Source of the DNA: Luteimonas suaedae
GTDB taxonomy: Bacteria; Pseudomonadota; Gammaproteobacteria; Xanthomonadales; Xanthomonadaceae
Length of the DNA stretch: 64,000 nucleotides
Direction: 5' to 3'
NCBI RefSeq assembly: GCF_008312895.1
Contig: NZ_VSSP01000011.1
Span: 1 to 64,000 of the forward strand
Made by a program: the position numbers and the translations under genes. The notes beneath the pieces are model-generated. The model ran no database searches. It saw nothing but the letters and a program-made list of their open reading frames with translations, and had not been told where the DNA came from. This document shows, in pieces, positions 35,791-44,896 of the stretch (position 1 is its first letter; every line of letters starts with the position of its first letter).

Positions 35791-36125
35791 AGCAGCCGCG
35801 TTCCGAGGGGCACTTCCCGGTCCGGCACGCACAACGCGACGTGGCCGTCGGCGTCGTGGAAGCCGGTGACCAGGCATTCGGACATCAGCGGCCCGATCTG
35901 CTTGGCGGGGAAGTTCACCACGCCCACCACCAGCCGCCCGACCAACTCCTCGGGGCGATACAGAGCGGTGACTTGCGCGCTGGACTTGCGCACGCCGATT
36001 TCCGGGCCGAAGTCGACCCGCAGCACGTAGGCCGGCTTGCGCGCTTGCGGGAACGGCTCGGCCGACAGCACCCGGCCGACGCGCAGCTCAACCTTCATGA
36101 AGTCGTCCCAGCTGATCGTGTTCAT
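35787..36125 (-). CDS. tRNA-binding-domain (CsaA-like) protein
   Basis: A 112-residue EMAPII/CsaA OB-fold protein: WDDFMKVELRVGRVLSAEPF, PAYVLRVDFGPEIGVRKSSA, VVGVVNFPAKQIGPLMSECL, then VPDREVPLGTRLL. CsaA in Bacillus is described as an export chaperone and the fold binds tRNA or peptides; the role here is unknown. It overlaps pdxA upstream (ATGA) and rsmA downstream (GTGA), so it is an integral member of the operon, inserted where E. coli has pdxA directly followed by rsmA. Confidence 0.9.
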   Translation of the reverse strand: MNTISWDDFMKVELRVGRVLSAEPFPQARKPAYVLRVDFGPEIGVRKSSAQVTALYRPEELVGRLVVGVVNFPAKQIGPLMSECLVTGFHDADGHVALCVPDREVPLGTRLL

Positions 36126-37141
36126 GCGTCCGATTCCCCCTTTCGGTGGAGGTGCGTTCGGCGGATGCGCGCGATGCGCACGCAGGTGTCGACCGCGGCG
36201 ATGAGGCTGGATGGATCGGCGGTGCCCTTGCCGGCCAGGTCGAGCGCGGTGCCATGGTCGACCGCCACCCGCGGGTAGGGCAGGCCCAGGGTCAGGTTCA
36301 CCGCCTGTTCGAAGCCGCTGTACTTGAGCACCGGCAGGCCCTGGTCGTGGTACATCGCCAGCACCGCGTCGACCGCGGCCAGCTTGCGCGGCAGGAAGGC
36401 GGTGTCGGCCGGCAGCGGGCCGGTCAGGCGCATGCCGTCGGCGCGCAGCTTGGCCAGCACCGGCGCGATCGTTTCGATCTCTTCATGGCCGAGATGGCCG
36501 TCCTCGCCGGCGTGCGGATTGAGGCCGAGCACCGCGATCGTTGGATTGTCGATGCCGAAATCGCCGCGCAGCCCGGCGTGCAGGATCCGCAGCGTCCGTT
36601 CGAGCCGATCCGCCGTCAGCGCGTCGGCGACCGCGCGCAGCGGCAGGTGGGTGGTGGCCAGGGCGACGCGGACGATGTCGTTGGCGAGCATCATCACCAC
36701 CTCGCGCCCGGCGTGCGCGGCCAGCAGCTCGGTGGTGCCGGTGTAGGCGATGCCGCCGGCGTTGATCGTGGCCTTGTGCACCGGGCCGGTGACGATGCCC
36801 TCGTACTCGCCGGCGATGCAGGCTTCGGCTGCCATCCGCAGGGCGATCACCACGCTGCGGGCGTTGCGCGGGTCAGGCGTGCCGAACGTCGGCGCGACCG
36901 CGTTCGGCACCTCGACCAGGCGCACGCCGTCGGCGCCCAGGCGATCCCGGTCCGCATCCGCGGCGTGGAAGCGCACGCTGGTCCCGAGCGTCTGTGCCGC
37001 CCTGGCGAGCGCGGCGCCGTCGCCGAACACCACGAGTTCCGCGTCGCTTGCGTGGCGCAGCGCCGCGATCGCCAGTTCCGGTCCCACGCCGGCCGGTTCT
37101 CCGGGCACCAGTGCGAGTCGGGGTCTAGCGTCCGTGGCCAT
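36122..37141 (-). CDS. pdxA: 4-hydroxythreonine-4-phosphate dehydrogenase
   Basis: NAD-dependent enzyme of pyridoxal phosphate synthesis (339 residues). Conserved: LALVPGEPAGVGPELAI near the N-terminus, IVTGPVHKATINAGGI, YTGTTELLAAHAG, THLPLRAVADALT (metal His), LNPHAGEDGHLGHEEIETI, AMYHDQGLPVLKYSGF (metal His) and VDHGTALDLAGKGTADPSSL. It overlaps the next gene by four bases. The 242-base gap to surA upstream holds no gene; a GC hairpin (GGCCGCCTTGCGGCC) lies near 37362. Confidence 0.97.
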   Translation of the reverse strand: MATDARPRLALVPGEPAGVGPELAIAALRHASDAELVVFGDGAALARAAQTLGTSVRFHAADADRDRLGADGVRLVEVPNAVAPTFGTPDPRNARSVVIALRMAAEACIAGEYEGIVTGPVHKATINAGGIAYTGTTELLAAHAGREVVMMLANDIVRVALATTHLPLRAVADALTADRLERTLRILHAGLRGDFGIDNPTIAVLGLNPHAGEDGHLGHEEIETIAPVLAKLRADGMRLTGPLPADTAFLPRKLAAVDAVLAMYHDQGLPVLKYSGFEQAVNLTLGLPYPRVAVDHGTALDLAGKGTADPSSLIAAVDTCVRIARIRRTHLHRKGESDA

Positions 37142-37383
37142 ATACGGGATGGGTCATGTCGCGCCTCGGTGGCGGTCGGCCTGTGGCCGTGGCGAATCGT
37201 GGCGTCGTGGCTCCCGGAGCCGACGATATCGGCATCCGGCGGTCACGCCGGGCGGTACCGAAGTGCCGGAGCAGACGTCCGGTTGCGGCGTCGCTATCGG
37301 ACAGGATGTCCGCGTGCATCGGGCGTTCGCTCCGTCCCCGATGCGCCGGTGACTGCCCGGCGTGGCCGCCTTGCGGCCGTGGT

Positions 37384-38697
37384 TCAGCCGTCTTCCGCGG
37401 CCGCGGCCGCGGCGCTGCGGATGTCGATGAAGGCCTCGCCGCGCATCTGCCGCAGGAAGCGGTTCCACTCGTCCTCGAGCTTGCGCTGGCCGATGCTCTC
37501 GCGGATCTGCGTGCGACGGTTCTCGTCGTCGACGCTGGCCTGGCGCGAGCCGATGCGCTGTACCACGTGCCAACCGGCCTGGGTCTTGAACGGCTCGGAA
37601 ATGCCGCCGTCCTCGAGTGCCGCGACCCGGCCGCCGAACTCCGGGCCGAACTGGTCGGCGGTGAACCAGCCGAGATCGCCGCCGCGTTCGCGCGAAGCGG
37701 CATCCTCGGAGTTCTCGCTGGCCAGCGCGGCGAAATCGCCACCGCCAGCGGCGCGTGCGCGCAGCGTTTCGGCCCTGGCACGGGCCTCCTCGTCGCTGGT
37801 GTCGTCGTCGGTGCGGATCAGGATGTGCCGGCCCTGGTACTGGGTGACGCTGGAGGCATCGGCCTGGCCGGCGTCGCGCGTGGCGACCAGCTGCAGCAGC
37901 TGGAAGCCACTGGGGCCGCGGATCGGTCCGATGACCTCTCCCGGCTGCAGGGTGCGGATGGCGCCCGCGAACGCGGCCGGGATCTCGTCCAGGCTGCGCC
38001 AGCCGAGATCGCCGCCTTCCAGCGCGTTCGGGCTGTCGGAATAGCGCACCGCGGCCGCGGAGAACGCCATCTCCTCGCGGTCGAGCAGGCCCTTGATGCC
38101 CTCGATCTTCTGTTCAGCGGTCGCGATCTGGTCCGGGGTGGCGCCGTCGGGCAGCGCCACCAGGATGTGCGCGAGCTGGTACTGGGAGCCACCGGCGGCC
38201 TGCGACTGCAGGGCGGCGTCGACTTCCGCGTCGCTGACGGAAATGGTGCTCTGCGCGAAGCGCTGGCGCAGGCGCTGGATCAGCAGTTCATCGCGCAGTG
38301 AATTGCGGAAATCGGTGTAGGACATGCCATCGCGCGCCAGCTGTTCGCGCAGCTGGTCCGGCGTGAAGTTGTTCTGCTGGGCGATGTTGGACACCGCGGC
38401 GTCCACTTCGGCATCGCCGACGCGAACGCCGGTGGCGGCCGCGCGCTCGGTCTGCAGCTTCACCAGGACCAGGCGTTCGAGCACCTGACGCTCGAGCACG
38501 TCGCGCGGTGGCAACTGGTCGCTGCGGTCGCCGTACTGGGCCAGGATGTTGGCCACCGCGCGGTCGAGCTCGCTTTGCAGGATCACGTCCTCGTCGACCA
38601 CTGCGGCGATGCGTTCCAGTGGCTGGACTTGCTGCGCGTGTGCGGTGGCGCCGAGCAATGCGGCGGCGACCAGGAGGGAAAGGAGGAGATTCTTCAT
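37384..38697 (-). CDS. surA: Periplasmic chaperone and peptidyl-prolyl isomerase SurA
   Basis: Escorts outer-membrane beta-barrels, LptD among them, through the periplasm (437 residues). Signal peptide MKNLLLSLLVAAALLGATAH, cut near AQQVQ; N-terminal chaperone domain (ERIAAVVDEDVILQSELDRA), then two parvulin domains with QYQLAHILVALPDG and QYQGRHILIRTDDD, each followed by a GGDLGW word. C-terminal helix with QRKLEDEWNRFLRQMRGEAF. Its start overlaps the lptD stop (ATGA). Confidence 0.97.
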   Translation of the reverse strand: MKNLLLSLLVAAALLGATAHAQQVQPLERIAAVVDEDVILQSELDRAVANILAQYGDRSDQLPPRDVLERQVLERLVLVKLQTERAAATGVRVGDAEVDAAVSNIAQQNNFTPDQLREQLARDGMSYTDFRNSLRDELLIQRLRQRFAQSTISVSDAEVDAALQSQAAGGSQYQLAHILVALPDGATPDQIATAEQKIEGIKGLLDREEMAFSAAAVRYSDSPNALEGGDLGWRSLDEIPAAFAGAIRTLQPGEVIGPIRGPSGFQLLQLVATRDAGQADASSVTQYQGRHILIRTDDDTSDEEARARAETLRARAAGGGDFAALASENSEDAASRERGGDLGWFTADQFGPEFGGRVAALEDGGISEPFKTQAGWHVVQRIGSRQASVDDENRRTQIRESIGQRKLEDEWNRFLRQMRGEAFIDIRSAAAAAAEDG

Positions 38698-41090
38698 GGC
38701 AGGGGATCGATCGGGTTGTCGTCGTCCGCATCGCCATTGCCGAGATCGGATGGCGGGACGAGATAGAGGTCGTCTCGGTAATAGCCGAGAATAGCACGGC
38801 GCAAACGGCCTTCCGTGTCCGGTCCGGCGGACCCTAGCCCCTTGAGTTCGACTTCCAGCTGAATGGCGTTGTTGGTCTCGCCGATGCGGTTGCGCACGTA
38901 GTGGCGGCCGACCAGGCGCACGGCCAGGCAGCAGCTGTCCCACTGCACGCCGGCGATGCCCTCGAGCACCTTGCTGTCGCGCAGCGAGTAGTAATAGCGG
39001 CCGACCAGGCTCCAGGTAGGATTGATCGGGTACAGGAACGAGAAGTCGACCTGCTCGAGCTGCGCGCGGCGGTAGCGGTAGCTGAAGTTGGCGATGCCGT
39101 CGTCGCCGATCAGGTAGCGCGTGCGCAGGCTGACCAGGTCGTCGCGGCGGACTTTCGGATCCCATTGATACGCGGCGCTGAGATTCCAGCGGTCGTTGAT
39201 GGCGTAGCTGCTTTCCGCCACCCAGGACGATTCGCCGGCTTCGATCGGTTCGCGGTTGCTGTTGAGCACCACCCGCGAATCGTCGAAGTAGCGGATCTGC
39301 CCGACGCTGGCCGACAGCTTCTCCAGGCCGTCTGACTCGCGGATCAGGCGCGTGGTCAGCGCCACCGTCAACTGGTTGGCGTCGGTCTGACGGTCGGCGC
39401 CGGAGAAGCGGTTGTCGCGGAACAGCTGGCCCCAGCTGAAGGTCAGGTCGCGGGTATCGAACACCGGCAGGTTGGACTGGTCGCGATAGGGCGCGTTGAG
39501 ATAGAACAGCCGCGGCTCCAAAGTGTGCAGGTACTGGTCGCCGCGAAACAGCGTGTCGCGGTCGAAGAACAGGCCGGCGTCGACGCTGGTGATCGGTAGG
39601 CTGCGTGAGGGCGAGGTATCCGGATCGCTGGCGTTGATGTTTTCTGCCAGGGCATCGTCGAGCCGGTAGCCGGTATAACGCCAGGCCAGGGTCGGGCGGA
39701 CATACCAGGCGGCGCCCTCGAGCGGGAAGGAGACGTACGGCTTGAGATCGAAGCGGCTGCCGCCGGGCCTGACGGGGTTGCCGTTTGCCTGCCTCGCGCT
39801 GGAGGCATGGTCGAAACGAGTCAGGTCGGTATCGACGCCGGCGACCAGCCATGGCCGGAACGGCTGCTCCCAGCTGAGGAACAGGCTCGGCAGGCGGTAA
39901 TAGGGGAGCCTGGTCTTGTTGAGTGTGTAGTCCGAGAGCAAGCGATAGTCGGCTTCCAGCCCGCCATCCCAGTAGCGGCCGCGGCCGTAGATGCCCGCAC
40001 TGCTGTTGATCGTGCTCGACGAACCGCTGGTCAGACTGCTGCTCTGGTCCTCGATGTAGCGCGGGTCGCTGATCCAGTTGAGGTTGGCGCGTGCCTGCCA
40101 GGTGCGGCTGATGTTCTGGCGGCCGACGTAGCGGAACATGCCGCGGTCGTCCTTGCGGCGGTTCTCTTCCGGGATCTGCTGATCGATCTCCTCCTGCCGT
40201 TCATCCTGGGTCAGGTTGTCGGAGGGCAGGTACTCGAGATCGAATGTCCCGCGGCCGGTCGCGTTCAGGTAGCGGAACTCGGTGCCGAGCAGCACGCCGC
40301 GCCGGGTCATGATCCGCGGCTGCAGGGTCATGTCGTAGTGCGGCGCCAGATTGAGGTAGATCGGCTGCCGGTAGTCGAACCCGTTGCGGCCGGAGTAGCC
40401 GAGCGCCGGATACAGCAGGCCGGTCTTGCGGCGGTCGTCGATCGGGAACTTGAACCAGGGCATGTACAGCACCGGTATCTTGCCCAGGCGCAGGGTGGCG
40501 CCGCGGGCGGTGCCGAAGCCTTCCTCCATGTCGACGTCGATGCGCCCGGCGTGCAGTTCCCACCAGCGCTGCCCGGGCGGGCAGGTAGAGTAGGTCGAGC
40601 CGTACAGTGCGCCCTGGTCGCCAGTCATCTCGGCGCGATCGGCGCCGCCGTTGCCGCGGCGTTCGATCAGCTGGTAGCGCACGTTCTCGATGCTGTGCGA
40701 ATCGGCGTCCTGGTCGCCGGTCAGGCGGTCGGCGACGATGCGCATGCCCGAATCCTGGTAGCGCACGCTGCCGTCGGCGACGTATCTGCCGGTCTCGGCG
40801 TCGTAGGTGAGATTGTCGGTGGCGAGAAACTGATCGCCACGCTTCAGGGTGGCGTTGCCCTGCAGGTGGCTCTGCTCGCCATAGATGCCGGTCAGCGCAT
40901 CGCCGCCGATCTCGGTGGGCTGGTTTTCGCGGTCTTCCGGCGTGCCCACCGGCGGCGGCGCGTCCGGAAACTCCGGCACCGCGTCCTCCAGGGGGCACAG
41001 GCGCCAGTCTTCGGGGCGTTCGTCGGCCAGGGCGTTCAGCGAGAGCGCGATGCACAGCGGCAAGGGCAGCAGGCGGAGGGCTGGGCGCAC
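38694..41090 (-). CDS. lptD: LPS-assembly protein LptD
   Basis: Outer-membrane translocon that inserts lipopolysaccharide with LptE. 798 residues from GTG 41090, which gives a proper signal peptide (RPALRLLPLPLCIALSLNAL). N-terminal OstA/jellyroll strands (LTYDAETGRYVADGSVRYQD) are followed by a 26-strand barrel. All four cysteines of the known disulfide switch have counterparts: WRLCPLED, STCPPGQRWW and the pair in WDSCCLAVRL. The stop overlaps surA, its own folding factor. The C-terminal DDDNPIDPLP tail looks dispensable. Confidence 0.96.
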   Translation of the reverse strand: MRPALRLLPLPLCIALSLNALADERPEDWRLCPLEDAVPEFPDAPPPVGTPEDRENQPTEIGGDALTGIYGEQSHLQGNATLKRGDQFLATDNLTYDAETGRYVADGSVRYQDSGMRIVADRLTGDQDADSHSIENVRYQLIERRGNGGADRAEMTGDQGALYGSTYSTCPPGQRWWELHAGRIDVDMEEGFGTARGATLRLGKIPVLYMPWFKFPIDDRRKTGLLYPALGYSGRNGFDYRQPIYLNLAPHYDMTLQPRIMTRRGVLLGTEFRYLNATGRGTFDLEYLPSDNLTQDERQEEIDQQIPEENRRKDDRGMFRYVGRQNISRTWQARANLNWISDPRYIEDQSSSLTSGSSSTINSSAGIYGRGRYWDGGLEADYRLLSDYTLNKTRLPYYRLPSLFLSWEQPFRPWLVAGVDTDLTRFDHASSARQANGNPVRPGGSRFDLKPYVSFPLEGAAWYVRPTLAWRYTGYRLDDALAENINASDPDTSPSRSLPITSVDAGLFFDRDTLFRGDQYLHTLEPRLFYLNAPYRDQSNLPVFDTRDLTFSWGQLFRDNRFSGADRQTDANQLTVALTTRLIRESDGLEKLSASVGQIRYFDDSRVVLNSNREPIEAGESSWVAESSYAINDRWNLSAAYQWDPKVRRDDLVSLRTRYLIGDDGIANFSYRYRRAQLEQVDFSFLYPINPTWSLVGRYYYSLRDSKVLEGIAGVQWDSCCLAVRLVGRHYVRNRIGETNNAIQLEVELKGLGSAGPDTEGRLRRAILGYYRDDLYLVPPSDLGNGDADDDNPIDPLP

Positions 41091-41267
41091 GCAAGAGTCC
41101 GGTCGGTCAAACGGTCGCCAGCATGCCGCATCCCTTGCGAAGCGGCAATGCGAGCGCCAACCTCGGAATCCTTCCGGAGCATGCGCATCAGCCGCGACCC
41201 GAGCGGCCGAACAGATGCTGAATGGAGCGAAACGCTCGCGCCAGCAGTATGTGGTCGGCCGTTGCCA

Positions 41268-41332
41268 GTCGCGACTTCCGCCGCTCCCACAGTTGGGTAG
41301 GCCGGTACTGTGGGAGCGACGGGAGTCGCGGC
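41268..41332. repeat. REP-like inverted repeat (CCGCTCCCACAGT)
   Basis: GTCGCGACTTCCGCCGCTCC and following CACAGT pair with ACTGTGGGAGCGACGGGAGT at 41307-41332 around a short loop. It is in the 368-base space between the deacetylase stop and the lptD start. The rest of that space shows no gene and no convincing sigma-E promoter. Confidence 0.75.
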
Positions 41333-41458
41333 ACGATCGCATGATGGCGGCGGACCTTCCACGGGCCCGCGCCGATATGGAGGCATCCAGTTCCCTGTCG
41401 ACGAATGCCGAGGCGGGAGAGCGGTCGTGGCTGGTCCCGAGCCGGAAGAAGGCCGGGC

Positions 41459-42397
41459 CTAATCGGTCCTGTCACCGGCGGCGCAGCCCAGTGCGCGAAC
41501 GTGCGCCAGGCTGCCTTCGCGCAGCGCCTGCAGGTCGTAGCCGCCCTCCAGCATCGAGACGATGCGGCCGCCCGCATGGCGCGCGGCGAGCACGTTCAGC
41601 TCACCGGTGAGCCAGCCGAAGTCCGCCGCGTCGAGCTGCATCTGCGCCAGCGGATCGCGCCAGTGCGCGTCGAATCCGGCCGACACGAACAGCAGCTGCG
41701 GCGCGAACGCATCCAGCTCCGGCAGCAACCGCTCGCGCCAGGCGTCGCGAAACGTGCGGCTGCCGGCGCCCGGCGGCAGCGGTGCGTTGACGATGTTGCC
41801 GATGCCGCGTTCCTGCCGGGCGCCGGTGCCCGGATAGAGCGGGGACTGGTGCGAGCTGAGATACATGACGCGCGATTCTTGCTCGAAGATCGCCTGGGTG
41901 CCGTTGCCGTGGTGGACGTCGAAGTCGATGATCGTCACCCGCGCCAGGCCGTGCCTGTCGAGCGCATGCGCCGCGGCGACAGCGATATTGTTGAACAGGC
42001 AGAAACCCATCGCCTCGCCGCCGGTGGCGTGGTGGCCGGGTGGGCGCACCGCGCAGAAGACTGTCGCGGCCTGGCCGTTCATCACCGCATCCACTGCCGC
42101 GATGCCGGCGCCGGCGGCGCGCAGGGCGGCTTCCGGTGAAGCCGGCGAAAGCACCGTGTCGGGGTCGAGCGGGATGGGCGCATCCGCGCCGGACTCCAGC
42201 ACCGCGGCCAGCAGCCCCGCCGCGTGCACCCGCAGCAGCTGGCCGCGGGTGGCGCGCGGGGCCTCATGCCAATCGAGGTCGGGCAGGCCGTCGCGCAGCG
42301 CCTCGATCACCGCGCCCAGGCGCTGCGGGCGTTCCGGGTGGCCCGGTCCGGTGTCATGGGCCAGGCAGGCGGCATGGGTGTAGAGGCGCAGCTTCAC
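41459..42397 (-). CDS. Histone deacetylase family (acetylpolyamine amidohydrolase / AcuC-like) hydrolase
   Basis: A zinc hydrolase of the arginase-deacetylase fold (312 residues from GTG 42397). Seen: HPERPQRLGAVIEAL, the active-site VRPPGHHATGGEAMGFCLFN with the His pair, Zn ligands in IIDFDVHHGNGTQAIF, then SSHQSPLYPGTG, VSAGFDAHWRDPL (third Zn Asp) and LEGGYDLQAL. Bacterial members deacetylate polyamines, acetyl-CoA synthetase or other small substrates. It overlaps pduO by GTGA, so is translated with a B12 enzyme; the reason is not known. Confidence 0.93.
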   Translation of the reverse strand: MKLRLYTHAACLAHDTGPGHPERPQRLGAVIEALRDGLPDLDWHEAPRATRGQLLRVHAAGLLAAVLESGADAPIPLDPDTVLSPASPEAALRAAGAGIAAVDAVMNGQAATVFCAVRPPGHHATGGEAMGFCLFNNIAVAAAHALDRHGLARVTIIDFDVHHGNGTQAIFEQESRVMYLSSHQSPLYPGTGARQERGIGNIVNAPLPPGAGSRTFRDAWRERLLPELDAFAPQLLFVSAGFDAHWRDPLAQMQLDAADFGWLTGELNVLAARHAGGRIVSMLEGGYDLQALREGSLAHVRALGCAAGDRTD

Positions 42398-42948
42398 CGC
42401 CTGCGGCGTTCGTGGTGCCATAGCACCTCGCCATGGCCGTCGGCGCGTGCCAGCACCCGTGCCAGCACGAACAGCAGGTCCGACAGGCGGTTGAGATAGC
42501 GGATCGCCTGCGGCCGCACCGCGTCGAGGCGCGAAAGCGTCACCGCCTCGCGCTCGGCACGACGCACGATGGTCCGGGCCAGATGGCAGCGCGCGGCCGC
42601 CTCGCCGCCGCCGGGAAGGATGAAATCCTTGAGTGCGGGCAGTGCCGCGTTGTGATGGTCGAGCTGCTGCTCCAGCCGGTCGACGTCGGCATCCTCGATC
42701 GCGGCATGGCCGGGGATGCACAGCTCCCCGCCGAGATCGAACAGCTGGTGCTGGACCGTGGTCAGCAGCGTGTTCACCTCGTCGGGCAGTGGGCACGCCA
42801 GCACCAGCCCGATGGCCGAGTTGGCTTCGTCGACGGTGCCGTAGGCCGCCACCCGCGCCGAGTCCTTCGGGACGCGGCTGCCGTCGCCCAGGCCGGTCGT
42901 GCCGTCGTCGCCGGTGCGGGTGTAGATCTTGGAAAGACGATGGCCCAT
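42394..42948 (-). CDS. pduO: PduO-type cob(I)alamin adenosyltransferase
   Basis: Converts cob(I)alamin and ATP to adenosylcobalamin (184 residues). The ATP-binding N-terminus SKIYTRTGDDGTTGLGDGSR is diagnostic, followed by AAYGTVDEANSAIGL, FDLGGELCIPGH, LPGGGEAAARCHLARTIVRR AEREAV (helix with the conserved Arg residues) and YLNRLSDLLFVLAR. It follows the BtuM-like transporter by 25 bases and is coupled to the deacetylase gene, making a compact import-and-adenosylate unit. No cobalamin synthesis genes are in the window. Confidence 0.95.
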   Translation of the reverse strand: MGHRLSKIYTRTGDDGTTGLGDGSRVPKDSARVAAYGTVDEANSAIGLVLACPLPDEVNTLLTTVQHQLFDLGGELCIPGHAAIEDADVDRLEQQLDHHNAALPALKDFILPGGGEAAARCHLARTIVRRAEREAVTLSRLDAVRPQAIRYLNRLSDLLFVLARVLARADGHGEVLWHHERRRR

Positions 42949-42973
42949 CGATGGATCCGGGAATGACGTGCCG

Positions 42974-43561
42974 TCAGCGTCGCGTGGTGTCCGTCGAGGC
43001 CGCGCCAAGACGCGCGGTCTGCGCCACCGCGGCATGGAAAGCCGCCGCCAGGCCCACGTACAGGCCGGAGACGCCGAGATAGGCGGGCAGCCAGTCGCTG
43101 TAGTTCTTCCACCAGCCGGCCAGGGAGGCATCGGCCACGCTGGCGCTGATCCAGTAGAAGCTGCCCTGTGCAATCAGATGGCAGGCGGCGACCGAGACCA
43201 TCAGGCTGGCGGCCGCAAGCGCGAGCGAGCGCAGCTCGACACCGCGATACCGCCGCTGCAGCCAGGCGCCACCGCCCCAGAGGACGAGATGGGCGGGGAT
43301 CAGGCACCAGTACGCCGGCGAGATGCAGTAGTGCTGCCAGAAACTCAGGCCTTGCGCCGTGATCACCAGGAAGTCGACCAGCACGGCCAGCGCCATCAGC
43401 GCCGGAAAAGCCCAGCGGGTCCAGTCGCGCAGATAAAAGCCGCCGAGGAAGAACACGGTCCAGGACGCATCCGGCACCGCGGCGAAATGATGCACGCGGG
43501 TGGCCGCCAGCAGGACAGCGAGCAGGACCAGGATCAGGGCGCGGCGGGAGTGGGCGGTCAT
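42974..43561 (-). CDS. btuM: BtuM-like vitamin B12 transporter (solitary ECF S-component)
   Basis: 195 residues, with about six hydrophobic segments (about 8-22, 35-44, 50-70, 84-97, 112-130, 155-180). I assign it to BtuM because of the YCISPAYW word with Cys79: the characterised BtuM of Thiobacillus has a functional cysteine at position 80 that binds the cobalt of cobalamin, and the genes often neighbour pduO. FFLGGFYLRDWTRWAFPALM also fits the family. It lacks any ECF ATPase partner in the window, as expected. No cobalamin riboswitch fits in its 126-base upstream region. It could still be another small membrane protein; position favours B12. Confidence 0.75.
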   Translation of the reverse strand: MTAHSRRALILVLLAVLLAATRVHHFAAVPDASWTVFFLGGFYLRDWTRWAFPALMALAVLVDFLVITAQGLSFWQHYCISPAYWCLIPAHLVLWGGGAWLQRRYRGVELRSLALAAASLMVSVAACHLIAQGSFYWISASVADASLAGWWKNYSDWLPAYLGVSGLYVGLAAAFHAAVAQTARLGAASTDTTRR

Positions 43562-43687
43562 CGGTGGCTTCCGGGAGAGCAGGCCGGCATTTTAGCGGAA
43601 GCGCGGGTGCAGCGTGCCGGCCCGGTGAAACGGGCGACAACGGAGGCACTGGGCGGTGCCGCGCCGCGCACCGCTTATCATGTTCGC

Positions 43688-44896
43688 ATGTCTGCACAAC
43701 ATGACGTCCTGATCATCGGCGGCGGCCTGGTCGGCGCCAGCCTGGCGATCGCGCTGGAGCGGACCGGCGTGGACGTCGGCCTGGTCGAGGCGACGCCGCC
43801 GGGCGCGCTGCCCGCGGTCTTCGACGAGCGCAATCTCAGCTTCGCCGACGCCACGGTCAATGCGCTCACTGCGCTCGGCGTGCTGCGGAAACTTCTCGCA
43901 CCGGCCGGGGAGATCCGGCGCATCCACGTCAGCCGCGCCGGCGACTTCGGCCGCGTGCTGCTCGATGCGCGCGATTACGGACGGGACATGTTCGGCCGGG
44001 TGGTGGTGGCGCGCGATTTCGGCGCGGCGCTGGCGGAGCGGCTGGACGAGCTGCCGCGGCTGAGCCGTTATCGTCCGGCGCGCTTCCTCGGCTGCGAGGC
44101 GGCCGGCGAAGTACGCGCCGTGCGGCTGGCCGACGGCGGCGGCGAGCGCATCGTCCACGCCCGCCTGTTGGTCGCCGCCGACGGCACCCACAGCGCGGTG
44201 CGCGGTGCGCTCGGCATCGATGCGGATGTGCACGACTACGCACAGACACTGTTGGTGGCGCGGGTACGCGCCACGCGCGCCCCCGACGGTACCGCCTACG
44301 AGCGCTTCACCGCGCATGGGCCGACCGCGCTGCTGCCGCGGGGCGATCGCCATTACGGCGTCGTCCATGGCGTTGCGCGCGCCGAAGCGGAAACCGCCCT
44401 CGCGCTGGACGAGGCCGGCTTCCTCGACCGGATCCAGCGCGCCTTCGGCTGGCGCGTCGGCCGCCTGCTCGCCGCCGGCGCGCGCAGTGCGTATCCCGTG
44501 CAGCAGGTGGTGGCACGCGGCACCACCGCCGCGCGTGCGGTGCTGGTCGGCAACGCCGCGCAGACGTTGCATCCGGTCGGCGCGCAGGGCTTCAACCTCG
44601 GGCTGCGCGATGCGCTGGTCCTGGCCGAGTTGATCGCACAGCAGCCAGAAGATCCTGGTGCGGAAGCCCTGCTGCAGGCATACGTTGCGCGTCGACACGA
44701 GGACCGCGAACGCACGTTGGCCTTTTCCGACGGACTGGCACGGATCACCGCCAATGACGCGCCGTTGCTGCGGCCGCTGCGCAGCCTCGGCCTGCTGGCG
44801 GCGGACCGGTTGCCGTCGCTGCAGTCGCTGCTGGCCGGCGGTGCGATGGGTTATCGCGGCGACGTGCCCGCGTTGTGCCGGAACGCCTGCGCATGA
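43688..44896 (+). CDS. ubiH: 2-octaprenyl-6-methoxyphenol hydroxylase (UbiH)
   Basis: FAD monooxygenase of ubiquinone synthesis (402 residues). The dinucleotide-binding N-terminus VLIIGGGLVGASLAIALERT, AADGTHSAVRGALGI, FAD motif VLVGNAAQTLHPVGAQGFNL, then GLRDALVLAELI. The order ubiH followed by a second hydroxylase, with ATGA overlap, is that of gammaproteobacterial ubiquinone operons. The N-terminal ATG at 43688 is chosen by homology. The divergent btuM promoter shares the 126-base gap. Confidence 0.92.
   Translation: MSAQHDVLIIGGGLVGASLAIALERTGVDVGLVEATPPGALPAVFDERNLSFADATVNALTALGVLRKLLAPAGEIRRIHVSRAGDFGRVLLDARDYGRDMFGRVVVARDFGAALAERLDELPRLSRYRPARFLGCEAAGEVRAVRLADGGGERIVHARLLVAADGTHSAVRGALGIDADVHDYAQTLLVARVRATRAPDGTAYERFTAHGPTALLPRGDRHYGVVHGVARAEAETALALDEAGFLDRIQRAFGWRVGRLLAAGARSAYPVQQVVARGTTAARAVLVGNAAQTLHPVGAQGFNLGLRDALVLAELIAQQPEDPGAEALLQAYVARRHEDRERTLAFSDGLARITANDAPLLRPLRSLGLLAADRLPSLQSLLAGGAMGYRGDVPALCRNACA

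Noticed and set aside
43562..43687. Cobalamin riboswitch before the BtuM-like gene
   Set aside because: The space is only 126 bases and no B12-box word was found.
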